Shown here: positions 33,616 through 46,519 of the stretch, in pieces
Numbering within the stretch: position 1 is the first letter of the stretch
How the letters are laid out: each line of letters begins with the position of its first letter
Source: Prostheceraeus crozeri
Lineage: Eukaryota > Platyhelminthes > Polycladida > Euryleptidae
Assembly: GCA_907163375.1 (NCBI GenBank)
Contig: CAJQUW010001981.1
Location: forward strand, 186,001 to 250,000
Length of the DNA: 64,000 bases
Direction of reading: 5' to 3'
Translations under genes and position numbers: made by a program
The notes under the pieces: generated by a model
What the model saw: only the letters and a program-made list of their open reading frames with translations
The model's database searches: none
What the model was told of the DNA's origin: nothing

Positions 33616-35436
33616 AGGATATGCACTCATACAGGGCTCGTAAACTTCATTCTACGTGATTGTGCACATCGTTTGTCCTTTTCATTTTTTGTCACTTAAA
33701 AGTCATTTCCATCATACTAATTATATAGTTAGCCGCTTTGATTGTGCACACGCCCCATGTTTGTGTGCATTTGTTTTGAGTGCGCGATAGGAGTGTTTTA
33801 TGAGAGCACTAAAAACATTTACCTTTCAATTTAAGCTGCTGATGACGGAGGACGAGCACAGACTATCTGTTGTTTTCATTCAACTGCCTAGTTATGCAAA
33901 TGACGAGCAGCCTCAAGTGCCGAGGACAAGTTGTGCGCCAACTCGGCAGTTGAACTAGTTAGCAATGAGACGGGTAGTGCTCATCTTTGGCACTTTAGAC
34001 AATGATCAATTTATGATTGATAATTGATAATTAATGATTATGAATTCACAAGATTGTGAATATTTTTTTGGTTTTTGTGCGTTATATGCTCTCGATAATT
34101 TTTCTCAGGTTGCTCTTAATTGAAATGTTACAAAATCAAGAATGATCATTATGTCTTTTTGGTCTGTCTAATTTTCCATAAGTTCTATCTAACATTTTCT
34201 ATCCCAGTGCGTTTAACACAAATCTGGTGTTACTTTTCCAAAATTAACAAAGCATTTCCATGAATCAAACAATCAAATTTACTTGTGATGGTTGATATTC
34301 GATCTTGAAGATCATGAAGTCTCAAATTAAGCCTTATTAGCATATTTATGGATATTCTCACATATTGTAGCATATTCTCACTAATTTACTAGAACACACA
34401 CTCGCGTACGAATGTGTTTAGAATCTCCGCCTTGTTTCTATCAGCATTTACGAACCCTTCATTTATCTAGTGAATTCCTGTAGCAAATAATTACGAGTCA
34501 CTTCAACCCTTACGACTTCATAAAAAGAGTCGGTTCAGTCCCTTCATGCCATCATTGTTTTGAGAATGGATCGGCTGGTTGATAGTTTCCTCGTGACTCG
34601 ATTATTTCAAATGCTGATTATCGATGTGATTTTCATTAGTTCATGCATAATAATCATGTAAAAACTTGCTAGATGTTTCTGTTGCCGTTTTTCTCCCACC
34701 AGTTATACTTTAAGTAGCTAGATTCTAATCAACGGTAATTTATCAAATTTCAAAATTTGTAACTACCTCCCACTATGATGGCATCACAAGGTCTTTGTAT
34801 AAAGCATTCAGGACCTGTCTTGCTTATAATTCGCTGACTTTACCATCATTAAGCTACAATTTTCTAAATCGGTGCTGTCAGCATGTCGAAAATGTTTTTT
34901 TGCATGAATTAAAAAAATAATCAACCGCCTTATCGGAAACCTTCCACCGATTAATCTGTAGTCGACCGATTATCAGAATCACTAATCGGTGCGCACCTAG
35001 CTTGGTGTGATGTCTGACTCCTTTGAATGACTATCATTAGGCGTCCTAAATGTGAACTGGTAGAAAACTTTCCAGATAAATCTTACTCGTTTTCCATTTC
35101 TTGCATGAGATTTTCGCTTCATTGATTGCCATCAATGTTAGAGAGGAAAAATAGGCTGAGCACATACCTTAAGTATTGAAATCATAAGACTTCTACCTCT
35201 ACGCTCTCTGGTAGCACATCACATCAACGATTGAATAACAACCAGTGTGTCTTTTGCCTGAAATCAATCGCATTGCTTCGGTAATGAAAATAGCAACTAA
35301 GTCATTTTTCATTTTCATGCTTCAAATGATGAACTCATAATGAATCAGTGCATGCTTCTCAATAAAACCACGTCGTCACGGACACTGTCGTAAAACATAA
35401 TACATGCTTTCAGATAAGGCATAATTTAGATGGCAT

Positions 35437-35625
35437 GTTAGCTCAGCTGATAATGAACTGCGCTTCCGTACGGATGTGTCGGTCAGCTGCTAGCGTCTGT
35501 TCTCCCTGGAGGCAGCGCCACTCTCTCTAGAGGTTGCCAATCCTAAGTCGGTCAGAGATGCCACCGTGTGTAGGCCATCCCACCTCTACCTAACTAGTTA
35601 AAGCTTTATTTCTTAGTTGGGGTAG
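35437..35625 (+). repeat. Possible tRNA-derived SINE
   Basis: ATGTTAGCTCAGCTGATAAT resembles a tRNA A-box/D-arm, but no B box follows at the right distance. Flanked by ordinary AT-rich sequence. Confidence 0.3.
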
Positions 35626-36655
35626 AGTAAAGTGAAAAATAGTATTCTTCATGATTCAGTTGCAAAATCGGGATAAATAGCGAATTCATTATGCCAACAA
35701 AAGCCATGAATTTTATATGCTGATTTCACGATTCTCAATAGTGCTGATGCCACGCTTGCTCAATCTTGATTCATCCATGGGCCTCAAGTCTTGTTGAAAA
35801 GTACACACAGCGCACATGATGTAAATCCTAAATTATATTGTCGGGTAACTTATATTGGGGGGGGAGCAATAGCACTACTTGTCAGCGAGTAACGAAAAAT
35901 CGATTTAAAAATTGTAAATTGTAAAGCCTCTAAGATGTTTTATACAACATCAAGCATTCAATCTTTTGTTTCATCATGTGCAATATCTTACTTCTTCAAT
36001 CGTATATTTCTTCAATTCAGTGTGGCACAAAATGTATTGATTTGCATACAACTAAACTAATTTTTTAACGAGTTCAGTTAAGGGACGTTCTTGTACACTT
36101 TTACATTGCCTGAAATCAGGTAATAACAATCGAATGAATGATGAAATATCGAGAAGCTGATTCCTTACTACATTTTCTTAGGCGGGTACTTTCCCAGTAA
36201 AAGGCATTCACTCAACGACTTACAATTTGCGTAGCGCGTGTATATGCAATTCAAATCGAACATATTGTTACAAAACATCACGGACACATTCCGTGTAAAG
36301 CATTGTCGTCGAATTCTTTGATCAACTATGCTTCTAGCGAAAAAACAAAACTCCTTAAAAATGCACTCCGAGTGATTAATTTACCAGTCGTTTATGTAAT
36401 ACATACACGAAATTAGTTTTTAGCACTGCGATTTCATAATGTCTTCATGATTTGAATACACTGACATAATAATGTCTGGTAAACTTCAGTGAACGGATAA
36501 ATGTATAAAAAGTCTTTGTCTCGGATGCTTCCCATTTCTGTTTGATGATGCTCCCGTGAAACTTGCACTACACATTGCGAAGTCAAACTTGCTGTAACAT
36601 TCTGACTTTACTTCCTCCTTCTATTGATCATAATAAATCTTGCAATTATTTTCAG

Positions 36656-37153
36656 ATGGTGGATTCGGGGTCTGCTGAGTCCACTTCGGGGCACCAACAG
36701 CCTATCGTTATTATCCATCCTGGCTCGTTGAACCTTCGTATTGGGACAGCTAGCAGTCAAACTCCTTTTACCGTTCTTCATTGCATCGCTCGCAAGCGCA
36801 GCTCTGTTGCTTTGAAGTCTTCTATCACCGAGCCTGCTCGTGAAATGGGGTTGATTCAGGCTGAGCGACAAGTCAGTGAAATGATGTCTGAGTGCGGATT
36901 GGTGGAGTCTGAGCAAGTGAGAGTTCCCACAGATACAACCCGTTCTGCAAATGAAACATCGGCAAAATACGAAGCTGGAAAGCCGACTGTTATATCTCCA
37001 GTCACACAGCATCTGAATAAAGCTGACGCAGATATCTATATTGGCGAAGCTGCGTTGTGTCAGCCGACAGACAAATACCATTTACATTGGCCTTTCCGAT
37101 ATGGCCGCTTCGACTCGTCGAGATCTTCCACAGCCGTACTTCGGGATTTGCAG
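36656..37153 (+). CDS. ACTR8: ACTR8 first coding exon
   Basis: Starts MVDSGSAESTSGHQQPIVII and includes HPGSLNLRIG, the actin-fold phosphate-1 loop region of ARP8, then IGEAAL and LHWPFRYGRF. It ends LRDLQ before donor GTAACT (phase 0). A 157-codon open frame on the opposite strand is only its shadow. Confidence 0.93.
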
Positions 37154-40055
37154 GTAACTAATTTTATCAAAGTTGTGTGAATGGTTAAGACCAGATACCG
37201 TTGGTATTATCCAAATGCCTGTCCCTGCCAATTATTTTCCTCTTCATCACATGCATCTGCCCTGCTGTACTCTTTGTGACACTACTCTCGCTCATTGCCA
37301 CATACCTGGTCCAGGATGACTTTAACTCTATGGACATTCGTAGTCTGGTTCATTGCCACTTCATTTCTAATTTCCGATAATCGTCCGATGTGGACATCAA
37401 ATATGAATTGTGATGATCAAATCCTTGTTAACTTATGGATATATTTATCATAGGCAATTAGAAATTACAACATAAAAATTACTTGAGAAGTGAGAACAAA
37501 TGCATGGTGCAATATACTATATACAGACATGTAGGGTTGTAACTTGCCATCTCAATATTTCTTGTTGCGATGCTAGAAAGAAGCTAATTTCATTTATTTC
37601 AATGCATTGAAATTCAAAAATCGTACGCTGTGATATCCTTGCTGTTTCAGTTATCCTTGCGATCAATGATCAAAGGATCTCGATGTCTGAATGCATTGTA
37701 CTGCACGAGATTTTTTTGTATTTCTTCGTGCACATGAGTGTACCTAAGTCTCACAGTCTTTATATTCCCATCAATTAAAACGATCACATTTCCACTATTT
37801 CTGAATATCTGTGTATGGTTAGATCAGTGTTCAAAGTGCGCACTTATTAAGAATATGCTAATATGTTGACAACAAATGCCTGTCTCAGAAGGTTGAATAT
37901 CTAAAGAGAATGACAATTATTAAGTCAATAAAGGACACCAACACCTTTGATTCCCCGACCGCACTCCCCTGACCAAGGAATCGAACCGAAGTCCGCTGTG
38001 GAGACGAGCTCGCACCTTCTTTACTAATAGGCCACATTGACGGTACAAAGGGAATGCGAGTGAATGCAGAAGTCATCTCCAAGTGATATCGTCAGCATAT
38101 TGTCTTATTATTATTGACAGAATACTACCATCATTCATTTTGTATCGAGGCAGCATATCAACCGAAGTATATATATACCGCAACAAAATGCCTTGATCTT
38201 TTCTGAAGGTTCACAATTTGCGACATGCTGTTTGATTGGCATCCTCAATCAACGTCCTTCATTCCTTCGTCTCTTATTATTTCTTTATAGTTAGACCAAT
38301 TATGCTGGACTGACACATCGCTTTAATTTGTTGTCGTGAATATTATCGATCTGGTCTGTATTTCTGTCTTTGTCGTATCAGCTGTCTAGGGTATCTAGCT
38401 ATCTAGCGACGAGCTTTGTTGGTAATAAAATTAATGAATGACTACCACCTTTTCAGTGCAATGAATTTAAATAATACTACCGGGTAGGATTCATTTTTAA
38501 GTTTGGTTTTGCTGTTTCATTATTCAGGACATCTGGACGTGCACCCTTGAACGACATTTGGGGATTCCAAGAGCCAACTTTCAGTCCACTCGTGTCATTC
38601 TTCTTGTCCCTGATGCCTTTATCAGACGGGAGCTTAGCGCTCTATCAAATCTCCTCCTCACGGAAATGGCATTCGCTGCTGTTGTAATCCACCAAGAAAA
38701 TGTATGCGCCACCTTCGGCATTGGCCTCCCTAGTGCTTGTGTGGTTGATGTGGGACACCAGAAAGTGTCAATCTCTTGTGTAGAAGATGGAATCTCATTG
38801 GCTGAGTCGCGAATATTGTTGCCTTATGGAGGAGAAGATGTGACGAAAGCAATGGGACAGTTGCTCATGCCTATTGCAGCGTTGCCAGAGGAAGTTTGTA
38901 GAGGAGAAAGTGGACGCGATGAACATATATTGCGGAAGGTGAAGGAGGCAATTGGCAGCATGGAAGTACCGGAAGGAAGTGGAAAAGAATGTGCATTAGA
39001 GGTTGCTCTTCCAGGTGAGTCGCTGTTGTTCCTTCCGTTCATGAAAGCAAACTGCAAGTAATATGTGGGTTCAACTAACAGTTGTCATTGTTTACTTGAG
39101 CAAAAACAAGGACAATTACTAAAATGCTAGCCAGTTGACGTGTGACTGTATGCCATAGAAGATTGCCAGGTAGCCTGGACATATACAGAGTTTATAATGA
39201 AGTTTTGCAACTGTTTTGCACATTATTTTTGAAAATGTGTTCTGTAACCCTTAGTAAAAAGATATCATTTTAAGACATATATTCTGAAAACTGCTTTCCT
39301 GACGGTGGGGAACCAATACGCTCTGCTTGACTAAGTCCATGTTTTGCTTTGGATCAACTTCTTCGGTATGCATGACCTCTAAACATCGATAAAATCGACG
39401 TAATCAACTATCTGAGTGAAAACTTTCGAAAGTAAAATATTTCGCGCACTTTGAACTTCAATGTGAAATAATTGAATGATGAATTCACATACCGTACGTC
39501 AACGGAATTTTTCAAATTTCCTGTCGATAATGATTTTCAGTCCGAGAAGTAAATATAAAGAAATCTCAATCTACTTGCAACGTGTCAATCAGTAGAATAT
39601 ATATCTTTTAATTGTAGTAGCAGAATGAAATATGTGCCAACTTTAATAAACATTGTACAGTACGTACAAGTAGATGTCTCAAGATAGAATGCAACTTAAC
39701 GCGTATTCGAGAGGAAGTGGATACTGGACGCATCTCATGTTATCACTGCATTTTAGATCTCCATGTGAAAGCCGGCTTCACAGTCGGTGGTGAAAATTTT
39801 TTAGCGCCGATGATGCTGTTCTGTCCAACATATTTCAATAAGGCTGGTGAGTGATATATATTTGACCTCTGATCGCCACGTTGTTATCTTTCATTCACAT
39901 TGCAGTCAGCTACAGCCTTGATGAAGATGTCACGCCGACTGTGAATCCTTGTTGGGACGATCCATTGGAAGATTTGATGCTCATTTCTCGTCAGACGTCC
40001 AGTAGCAACAAGAAGAAGGGAGAAGTGAGTCGCAAGAGGAGGCAGACCGATGCAG
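36656..40055 (+). CDS. ACTR8: ACTR8/ARP8, actin-related protein 8 (spliced, 5' two-thirds)
   Basis: ARP8 is a nuclear actin-fold subunit of the INO80 chromatin-remodelling complex, working with actin and ARP4 in nucleosome/linker DNA recognition (established). Four exons were found: 36656-37153, 38528-39014, 39757-39846 and 39906-40055. Phases 0,1,1 match at the three internal junctions, and the last donor leaves in phase 1. They encode about 408 residues; human ARP8 has 624. Signatures include PIVIIHPGSLNLRIG, GEAAL...YHLHWPFRYG, VVIHQENVCATFGIGLPSAC, VVDVGHQKVSISCVEDGIS, LPYGGEDV and LAPMMLFCPTYF. The ATG follows directly on a TTTTCAG acceptor, so a 5' non-coding exon is likely. The C-terminal exons (VVGGG region) were not found anywhere downstream in the window. 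Confidence 0.93.
37900..38095 (-). mobile_element. SINE-like element, single tRNA-like unit
   Basis: Shares both flanks and the 79-bp tRNA-like core with the element at 5312-6480: GAATATCTAAAGAGAATGAC at the left, TTCGGTTCGATTCC (minus strand) in the core, and AGTCATCTCCAAGT near the right. It has one core unit instead of about twelve, so it represents the unexpanded form. It lies in ARP8 intron 1. Confidence 0.75.
38528..39014 (+). CDS. ACTR8: ACTR8 second coding exon
   Basis: Follows TATTCAG. Reads DIWTCTLERHLGIP, VILLVPDAF, VVIHQENVCATFGIGLP, VVDVGHQKVSISCVEDG and RILLPYGGEDV, the central actin core. Ends EVALP plus one base before GTGAGT (phase 1). Confidence 0.95.
39757..39846 (+). CDS. 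ACTR8: ACTR8 third coding exon
   Basis: A 90-nt exon after TTTTAG encoding LHVKAGFTVGGENFLAPMML then FCPTYFNKA, equivalent to human EKLQAPMALFYPATF. Donor GTGAGT; phase 1 on both sides. Confidence 0.9.
39906..40055 (+). CDS. ACTR8: ACTR8 fourth coding exon
   Basis: After TTGCAG, reads VSYSLDEDVTPTVNPCWDDP, LEDLMLISRQTS and a basic KKKGEVSRKRRQ stretch, in the variable ARP8 insertion. Donor GTGAGT, phase 1. No following exon was identified. Confidence 0.85.
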
Positions 40056-43000
40056 GTGAGTCACATTTTCGATGACTTATCAATCTGAGCCGAAGTACTT
40101 ACTCATCATTAGACTATTTCATCAATGCACATCGTAATAAAAGCAATTTATTATCTACTTCATTGTCGGACATTGCATTTGATATTAAGATTATAAAATT
40201 CATATTCAGATCTCTTCATTAAATGTTCAGCCACTTAGATACCTCTATCGAAAGATTTCAAAAACCATTGAGTGTAAAATGATCAGCATAAATTCATCAA
40301 TGGTCATTTCTTATTGACTTCTCAACTTCAATGTTGAGTGGCTGTTCTTCTATGAATTGATTACCATGAAATTATAAATTGCAATTATTGTCTAATTTCT
40401 AAGAGTTTGTAACATCTATGCAATACTTAGCTTTTCAATTACAATTCCGTCGCATCTCTGAAACTGTGACAATTACTTGTCAGCTATCATAGATATATCG
40501 ATTATTCAGCTTGTTGCCTCACTAAATAGGAATCTTGAAGATGCATAGAGACCAATGAGCTATTCTTGAGGCAGTGAATGAACCATCTTGAATGCAATCT
40601 TATTGGCATCAAGCGCGTGCAATCAACAACTGATACATTACTTACAAGAAGCACCGTATATCCTTAAACAGCAGCTGCCCTGGAATAGTGGCTGCGGTTA
40701 CTATTCGGAACTATGAATTTTGGCAACTAGATCAGTGGTTCTTAACCCGTCCCCCAAGGGGTCACAGGACAATTTGATGGCGGCCACGAGAGGACCTCAG
40801 AATACAGTATGTAAGGTCTACATTGCAAGTATGTTTTGTTTTGTACTTAATCAGTTGATCAATCAACTGATTTCACGCTCGTGAAGCACATGTGTAGCCA
40901 CACCGCCGTAAATTAAGTGAGGAAATTGCGTGAACTGACGTCCGACCAATTTTCACTTCGAAATTGTTTGTCCAAGATATTGATCGCTTAAGTAATCGAC
41001 AAAGACCCAATCATTTGTCGAGTAATTTTCTTCTTTAGTCAAATGAGATGCAAGTAAATAAAGATAGGTTTTATGTCTAATTTGGTTAAAATAAGCTTAT
41101 TGCTCTTTTATCTTAGAAAGGTCGAGATTAAAATGATCTCCTTCATTTTATGTATCATGGCTTAAGCTGACACAATCTGCCGTCGACGAATTGTTCTTGC
41201 ATTCATGATGGACAGGTTTAATACTGTGAGGGAAGGACAAGGTGAATTATAGACACTTGCGAGGTAAGACTTTCCTTGGTGCTTGTTTCTTCGAAGTGGG
41301 CCTTCAATGTCTTGAGCAGTTCAGCCGATTTGATTTCTGATCTCAGTACGTATATCTCCAATAGGCCTAAGTTTCCAATACATGCAGTTATAAGTTATTT
41401 TTCACCCTTTCAAGCCGAAGAGTACTTTTTTGGACGAAGCGCATCGTCAACGGTAGCCAGATAGTTTCGTGCTTATTTCAAGTCTTAGGACATTTCCTAC
41501 TAATCAGTTATATCGATTAAAAGAAATGATGGCCTCTTTCATGCATTTATGCAACCATGCAGTATGCGCGGAATATAGGCCCTACATGTACATAAATGTT
41601 AATAAATTTTTAAGTGTGCTGCTTGGCTTGGATTAGTCACGGGAGGTTCGATGCCGTGTGTGTCAAGGATTCCCTGAAATTTCCAGATGGTTCGTTATGA
41701 GCGGAAATTGCGAGAGACTGGCACATTACAGCAAAAAATTCTCATTTATTGAAGCTCAGAAGTATTCGTCGAGAAGACTTTTTCAGGGAGATCCAAGAAG
41801 TCACTGATGCTGATTCACACCTACTCTCACCAAAGGCATGAAATACCTGGGATACAATTTTATCAAGCTGCAATTGCGGAACGACTTAATTAACGTTCGT
41901 ACCAGAAACCATGCGTACTGCGTGATTACTTACCGGTATATAAGTAGAAATTGTGTGATATGTCTACCTATTATCACATGAGCTTTTAATTGTGATCGGT
42001 TTTTAATCAATGAATAATTGCCGCGACTCTAATAGCATCCGCGAACTTCTTGCTCAAGTACTTTCTGGCTAGAGACAGTTATGATCTGCTTACTGGCTTC
42101 ACGTGTTGATGAAAGCAGGAAGTCTTTTCCTATTCAATTCCTAGGTCTCTGTCTGTGATTCATTCATCTTGTCTGTAGATAAACAATTCGGTGAGAGGTT
42201 ACCTTTTGCCTCTCAATAAATTTAGAGACTTTGACTGCCTTTCAAATAATGAAACGTTTTTTAACATTTAACCGTTTAGAGATACAATCAAAACTCTTTA
42301 ATTGAGACCGTGAATGAAACCTTTGAGGACATAATTAGCGAGTCTTAATATACGATGCCTTTGATAAGGCAAATTGAGAGGCTGACCAAGGCTGGGATTG
42401 AGAACATAGGTCGAACATGCAATCCATCCCAGTTCGAATCAACGAGTTTCGACAATAACTGAATGGCTTCTGTAAATTACAAAGTACATACAACTTATAA
42501 ATTTGATAGTAGCAGCACAAAAAATGGCCTAATTTTACCACATTTTCAAATTTAAAAAAAAATCATGCTTCTGGGGGAAAAAGTTACTTCTGATTGCTGT
42601 TTCAGATAGATAATGTGAAGCGTAAAACACTCGACCTATCAGAATTGGTGTAGCTGCTGCGAGAAATTGTCAGGACTGAGTCAAAGATTTCAAAAATTGA
42701 ATATTGTTTATATAATTTGAGATTTAAAAACCACTTTCCCGATCCCTGGTGATTTTCTAAATATCTTTTTACAATCATTTGGATGTACTTCTAGTCGCTT
42801 GCGGATGAAGGATTCTCAAAATTACTTTTGCATTTTTTAAGAAATGTTGAAAAATTTTTTGAGGGCCCACAGAAATTTTCTTGCAGCGTTTTCTTGCAGT
42901 TGTGAATTCCGCTTGGAACATCTATGGTTGGGCATCAATTAAGCAGTCCAAGAAGAATGTTCCTCAACTTCGCTGCGAGATCGGTGATGTAGGCCGTCAA

Positions 43001-43390
43001 ATATGTATATGAATTTTCATAAATTTTCTAAAATTAGTGAAATTCGAATAAGTCAAGGCCACGCAAGTGACCTTTCCGATGGAATTTTTCCGAAATATTT
43101 TGGATTTCATCTAGATAGACCCAAATGATGAAAATGTGTGAATTTCAAGAAAATCTGAGAACCTTCGCCACTCACTTTTACCGAAATTTGACGTTTTGAT
43201 GTGAAATGACCCAAATGGAAAAGCCCTCACCACAGTACTATACTCGTACATAGGCTCTTAACATACTCTTTTTGGATGTATAGATCAAGCTTGAATCTTA
43301 AGATACACACAGATTTGAAGATGCGTAAAAGAGGAGAATCATCGCACATGCATGTCATTGAAAAGATGGAGAAACAGCTCTAGAGTCTCC
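40056..43390. other. Possible ARP8 intron; hAT-type end at 40733
   Basis: No exon found. CAGTGGTTCTTAACCCGTCC at 40733 is a classic hAT terminal sequence, but its partner end was not located. The remainder is AT-rich and featureless. Confidence 0.4.
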
Positions 43391-43394
43391 ACTG

Positions 43395-43680
43395 CACACT
43401 TGTAAATGTCGTGTTATGGCACTCTGAGGGGTTCGCGTCGATTGAGGAGGTCTTTCAAGCCACCGGGGATATGTTCACGCATTTTTTTCTTCAGAGATCG
43501 GCCTGTCCTTCCAAGATACGTGCATCCACACACACATTTGAGCTTGCATTCACTCTTCTGGAAAGTTCAAGTAGAGGATCTTTGAGGAGAGTCGATGAGG
43601 CCTGTCTTGTCTTAAACATAATCATCTGCCTGACTGATACACGTATGTCCATCTTCCATATGTCATTGATCTGACGCCTC
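43395..43680 (-). pseudogene. Penelope-like GIY-YIG endonuclease fragment
   Basis: The minus strand reads ECKLKCVCGCTYLGRTGRSL and KKKMREHIPGGLKDLL, matching the C-C-YIGRTGRxL-RxxEHIP core of the GIY-YIG endonuclease at the C terminus of Penelope-like elements. Upstream, in another frame, FKTRQASSTLLKDPL resembles the linker before it. The frame is broken and no reverse transcriptase is attached. Confidence 0.65.
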
Positions 43681-44921
43681 AGGTTGCCGCCTTATCAACC
43701 CAGAAATATCACTTTGAGGAAGTCTTGCTACTTCTACGGATCTATTGTAGTAGGTGCAGGATTAGGTTGTTTTAGAAAACGATCCATTTTTTCAATTGCA
43801 CAGATATTCTTCTGTTGATTCGTCTTTCAGCTTACTTTATATTAGGGTTTAAAATACTTCGAATTCCCCGCTTGTTAAATTGACATGACGTGAAATATTG
43901 CCGTTAGAAACGATAATGACGTTGCTATCTATATTGACGTCGTGAGAGATATCTTTGGTCCGGGACGGCAAACGAATGCTCCTGACTGAAAGGCCGGTAG
44001 TTGAGGCACGCATCCGGATGGCTATTGTTGGATGAACTGAATAGCGGTCTGTCACTCTCTTGTTACGAGTCGCAGACATTATCAACACTCACTTCTTCGT
44101 ATTGAATTGACAGTGATGGTATACAAATGCTGTGCGGTCTGTTGTTCTACAGTATTTTGCTATAAATTTCACCGGACGTTACATTACATAAATTTGGCAG
44201 TGATAAAGGACTGGCTTCGTCGAATACCCAAAGAAGACTGCATTTCAGTCGTTCAGTCTCGGATTTGCTTTCCACAGTTTCACGGACCATCATTTCCAAC
44301 TATCAACTATCGATCAAAGCAGGAAATTCAAGAATAAGGATATTGAAGATTTTTCAGAAACGACGATAGAAAGAAGTTGCGGTTCTGTCTACATTTCCAA
44401 ATCTACCAAGCCATCTTTCCAAGGAGGCCAATGTTGCAAGATCAATTGAGTATAGTTCTACCGGTTGTCTACGTGAAAGGGAGATAACACAGACTGACAT
44501 TCTACCATTGTCGTTGCGATCAGGATGCAAGCGCATACATCGATAATGACTTTTACATGCTTCGAAAACAGACGCGTCAGCTAAGGTAAGCCAAATTTGA
44601 AAAAAAGAAAGAAAGCAAGTGTATATTTTTCATCAATAAAAATCGATCAATATCAAAGTAATTTCATGAAATGCTGCAGTTATTAAAGCAGAATAATAGC
44701 TTTCTAAGGTACAAAACATATCATCCGTTCATGAACCTAGTAGCGCAAGGGAAAAAGGTTCGTGAATAAAGACACATTATTGAAAAAGGAACACAAAGCT
44801 TCCTTGTAAAATATAACCTTTGAGGAACCAAGTGATGTAAAATATGCGATACATTTCCTTCAATTTGTTTAAAAAGTCTCATGGATACCAGCTTTCTTCT
44901 TTCCTCTTCTGAGTCGTCACT
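43681..44921. other. Gene-free stretch
   Basis: Open frames of 60-79 codons occur on both strands. None has a recognisable domain. Confidence 0.35.
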
Positions 44922-46515
44922 TCAATAGCATAATCTGTCAGAGGTATGCTCAATGTTATATATGACACGATGAGCGCGATTCTCGATTCTCTGTAGCACA
45001 TGTTGCTCTCTCTTAGTCAAACCAGCGAAAACAGGAGACGCAAATTCAAAAACTGATCTCATAAACATAACATAGACCTTATGAAGCTCTGAAGCCGGAA
45101 TAAGTCCCTTCAATCGTCTCAAAACATGAATTCTTTGTACTCCCTTAATTCTTAAGGTATCTACATGATCACGATCAGAGCAGGAAAAATTCCACTGAAA
45201 TTTTTTAATTCCAATTCCAGAGCAGAAATTTCAATTCCAACTCCAATTCCAATTCCAGTCGAAACAGTTCAACTCAATTCCAATTCCATAATAAGATTCA
45301 ATTCCGATAATTGCATGACGCGTATAGTGTATCATGCAAATGTATCTAGCGTTTGTTCGTTTCAATCTAACCCATGTGCCATTATCCTATCCTCGTTGTT
45401 CCTATGTGCCGTTTACTGCGTCGTTCCTATTTGCGTTCTCATGTTCATGGTTTATATTTCTTGTGTACCTATATATGTGTAGCCAATCTGCCTACGCCAT
45501 TTTCGTTTTCACCCAATATCTCGTGAAAAAAAGAAAGAAGAGAAAATTAACGGTCAGCAAAGATTCAAACGCTGAGAGAGAGATGAGATGCGAATAAATA
45601 GATTAATAAACTGATAGAAGAAAGAAATTCAATGTGTGAATAGCGTGATTGTTGATTAAAGAAAAAACGACAATAAAAATGATATCATGAAAACTGATTA
45701 ATGGTCCATGTTAAAAAAGGAGATTAAAAATTCCGTGATAAGAACGAAATGTGGTCGGGTCGAAAGCCCACGAGCAGAGATTAACGGAAACTCTTTCAAT
45801 TTTCAAAAGAAAGTGGATTTATCGTCAAGTCTCAAAAATTTGCATAAATTAGAGACGATGAGAAATTGAAACAACAACAACACATACGACATCTTCAGTA
45901 GCTGCTAGAAGAACTCCGGGCTCTGTCGGTGTAACTTGACTACAGAAATAACAACAACAACTGCCCGCCAGCTAGCAACAACACATCAGCGAGCGCAATT
46001 GAAGATTGACGGTATAAGTGACACTGATATTTATGATATTATTTTCGTATAAATGAGTCCGATCGAATTGAAGTGAATTCAACATTAAGAAGTGAACTGT
46101 AAGTTTAAAGTTTTCTTTTATCGTTGCGCATCGTATCTATAGAGTCTTAAAAATTAATATTGTTAATTGTTGTGATTGGACGTTGCGATTTCAATTTTTG
46201 TGCAAATAGATTTATCACAGGTCTATCGAAAAAGTGGAATTGAGGTTTATCAGGGTCAATTCCAATTCCAATTCCAATTCCAGTAGATTTGAATATCGTC
46301 AATTCCAATTCCAGTAGATTTGAATATCGTCAATTCCAATTCCGACTTTTCCAACTCTGATCACGATAGTTCAGTTTCTCATTCATTGTGAAGCCAAGGA
46401 TCTTAAGCTTGTTTACTTGCTTGATTGAAAGAGGTTGATCAAAGATGAGTGGACGACGAGTTACCAGGAGTGCTTTTGACTTCTGAGCATTCAAAGTTAA
46501 TACGTTCTTTGAGTT
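44922..46515 (-). pseudogene. LINE reverse transcriptase fragment interrupted by a hAT element
   Basis: The minus strand reads NVLTLNAQKSKALLVTRRPL, then SIKQVNKLKILGFTMNEKL at 46515-46368, and continues on the other side of the insertion at 45175-44922 with LKGLIPASELHKVYVMFMRS, FEFASPVFAGLTKREQHVLQ and RIENRAHRVIYN. This is the thumb-side segment after the palm of CR1/jockey-like reverse transcriptases. The two halves are in the same frame once the hAT element and one target copy are set aside, so the LINE piece was open across this point when hit. Confidence 0.8.
45176..46359. mobile_element. Non-autonomous hAT element, 1184 bp, within a LINE
   Basis: Perfect 8-bp duplications ATCACGAT (45168-45175 and 46360-46367). 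Ends are CAGAGCAGGAAAAA and, reversed, CAGAGTTGGAAAAG. Subterminal arrays of AATTCCAATTCC lie at both ends. No transposase frame. The clean target duplication implies a younger insertion than its LINE host. Confidence 0.9.
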
Positions 46516-46519
46516 ATGT

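Noticed and set aside
36608-37081. 157-codon minus-strand frame
   Set aside because: Shadow of the conserved ARP8 exon on the plus strand.
40733-42730. Complete hAT element starting at CAGTGGTTCTTAACC
   Set aside because: No matching opposite end or 8-bp duplication was found; kept only as a single end.
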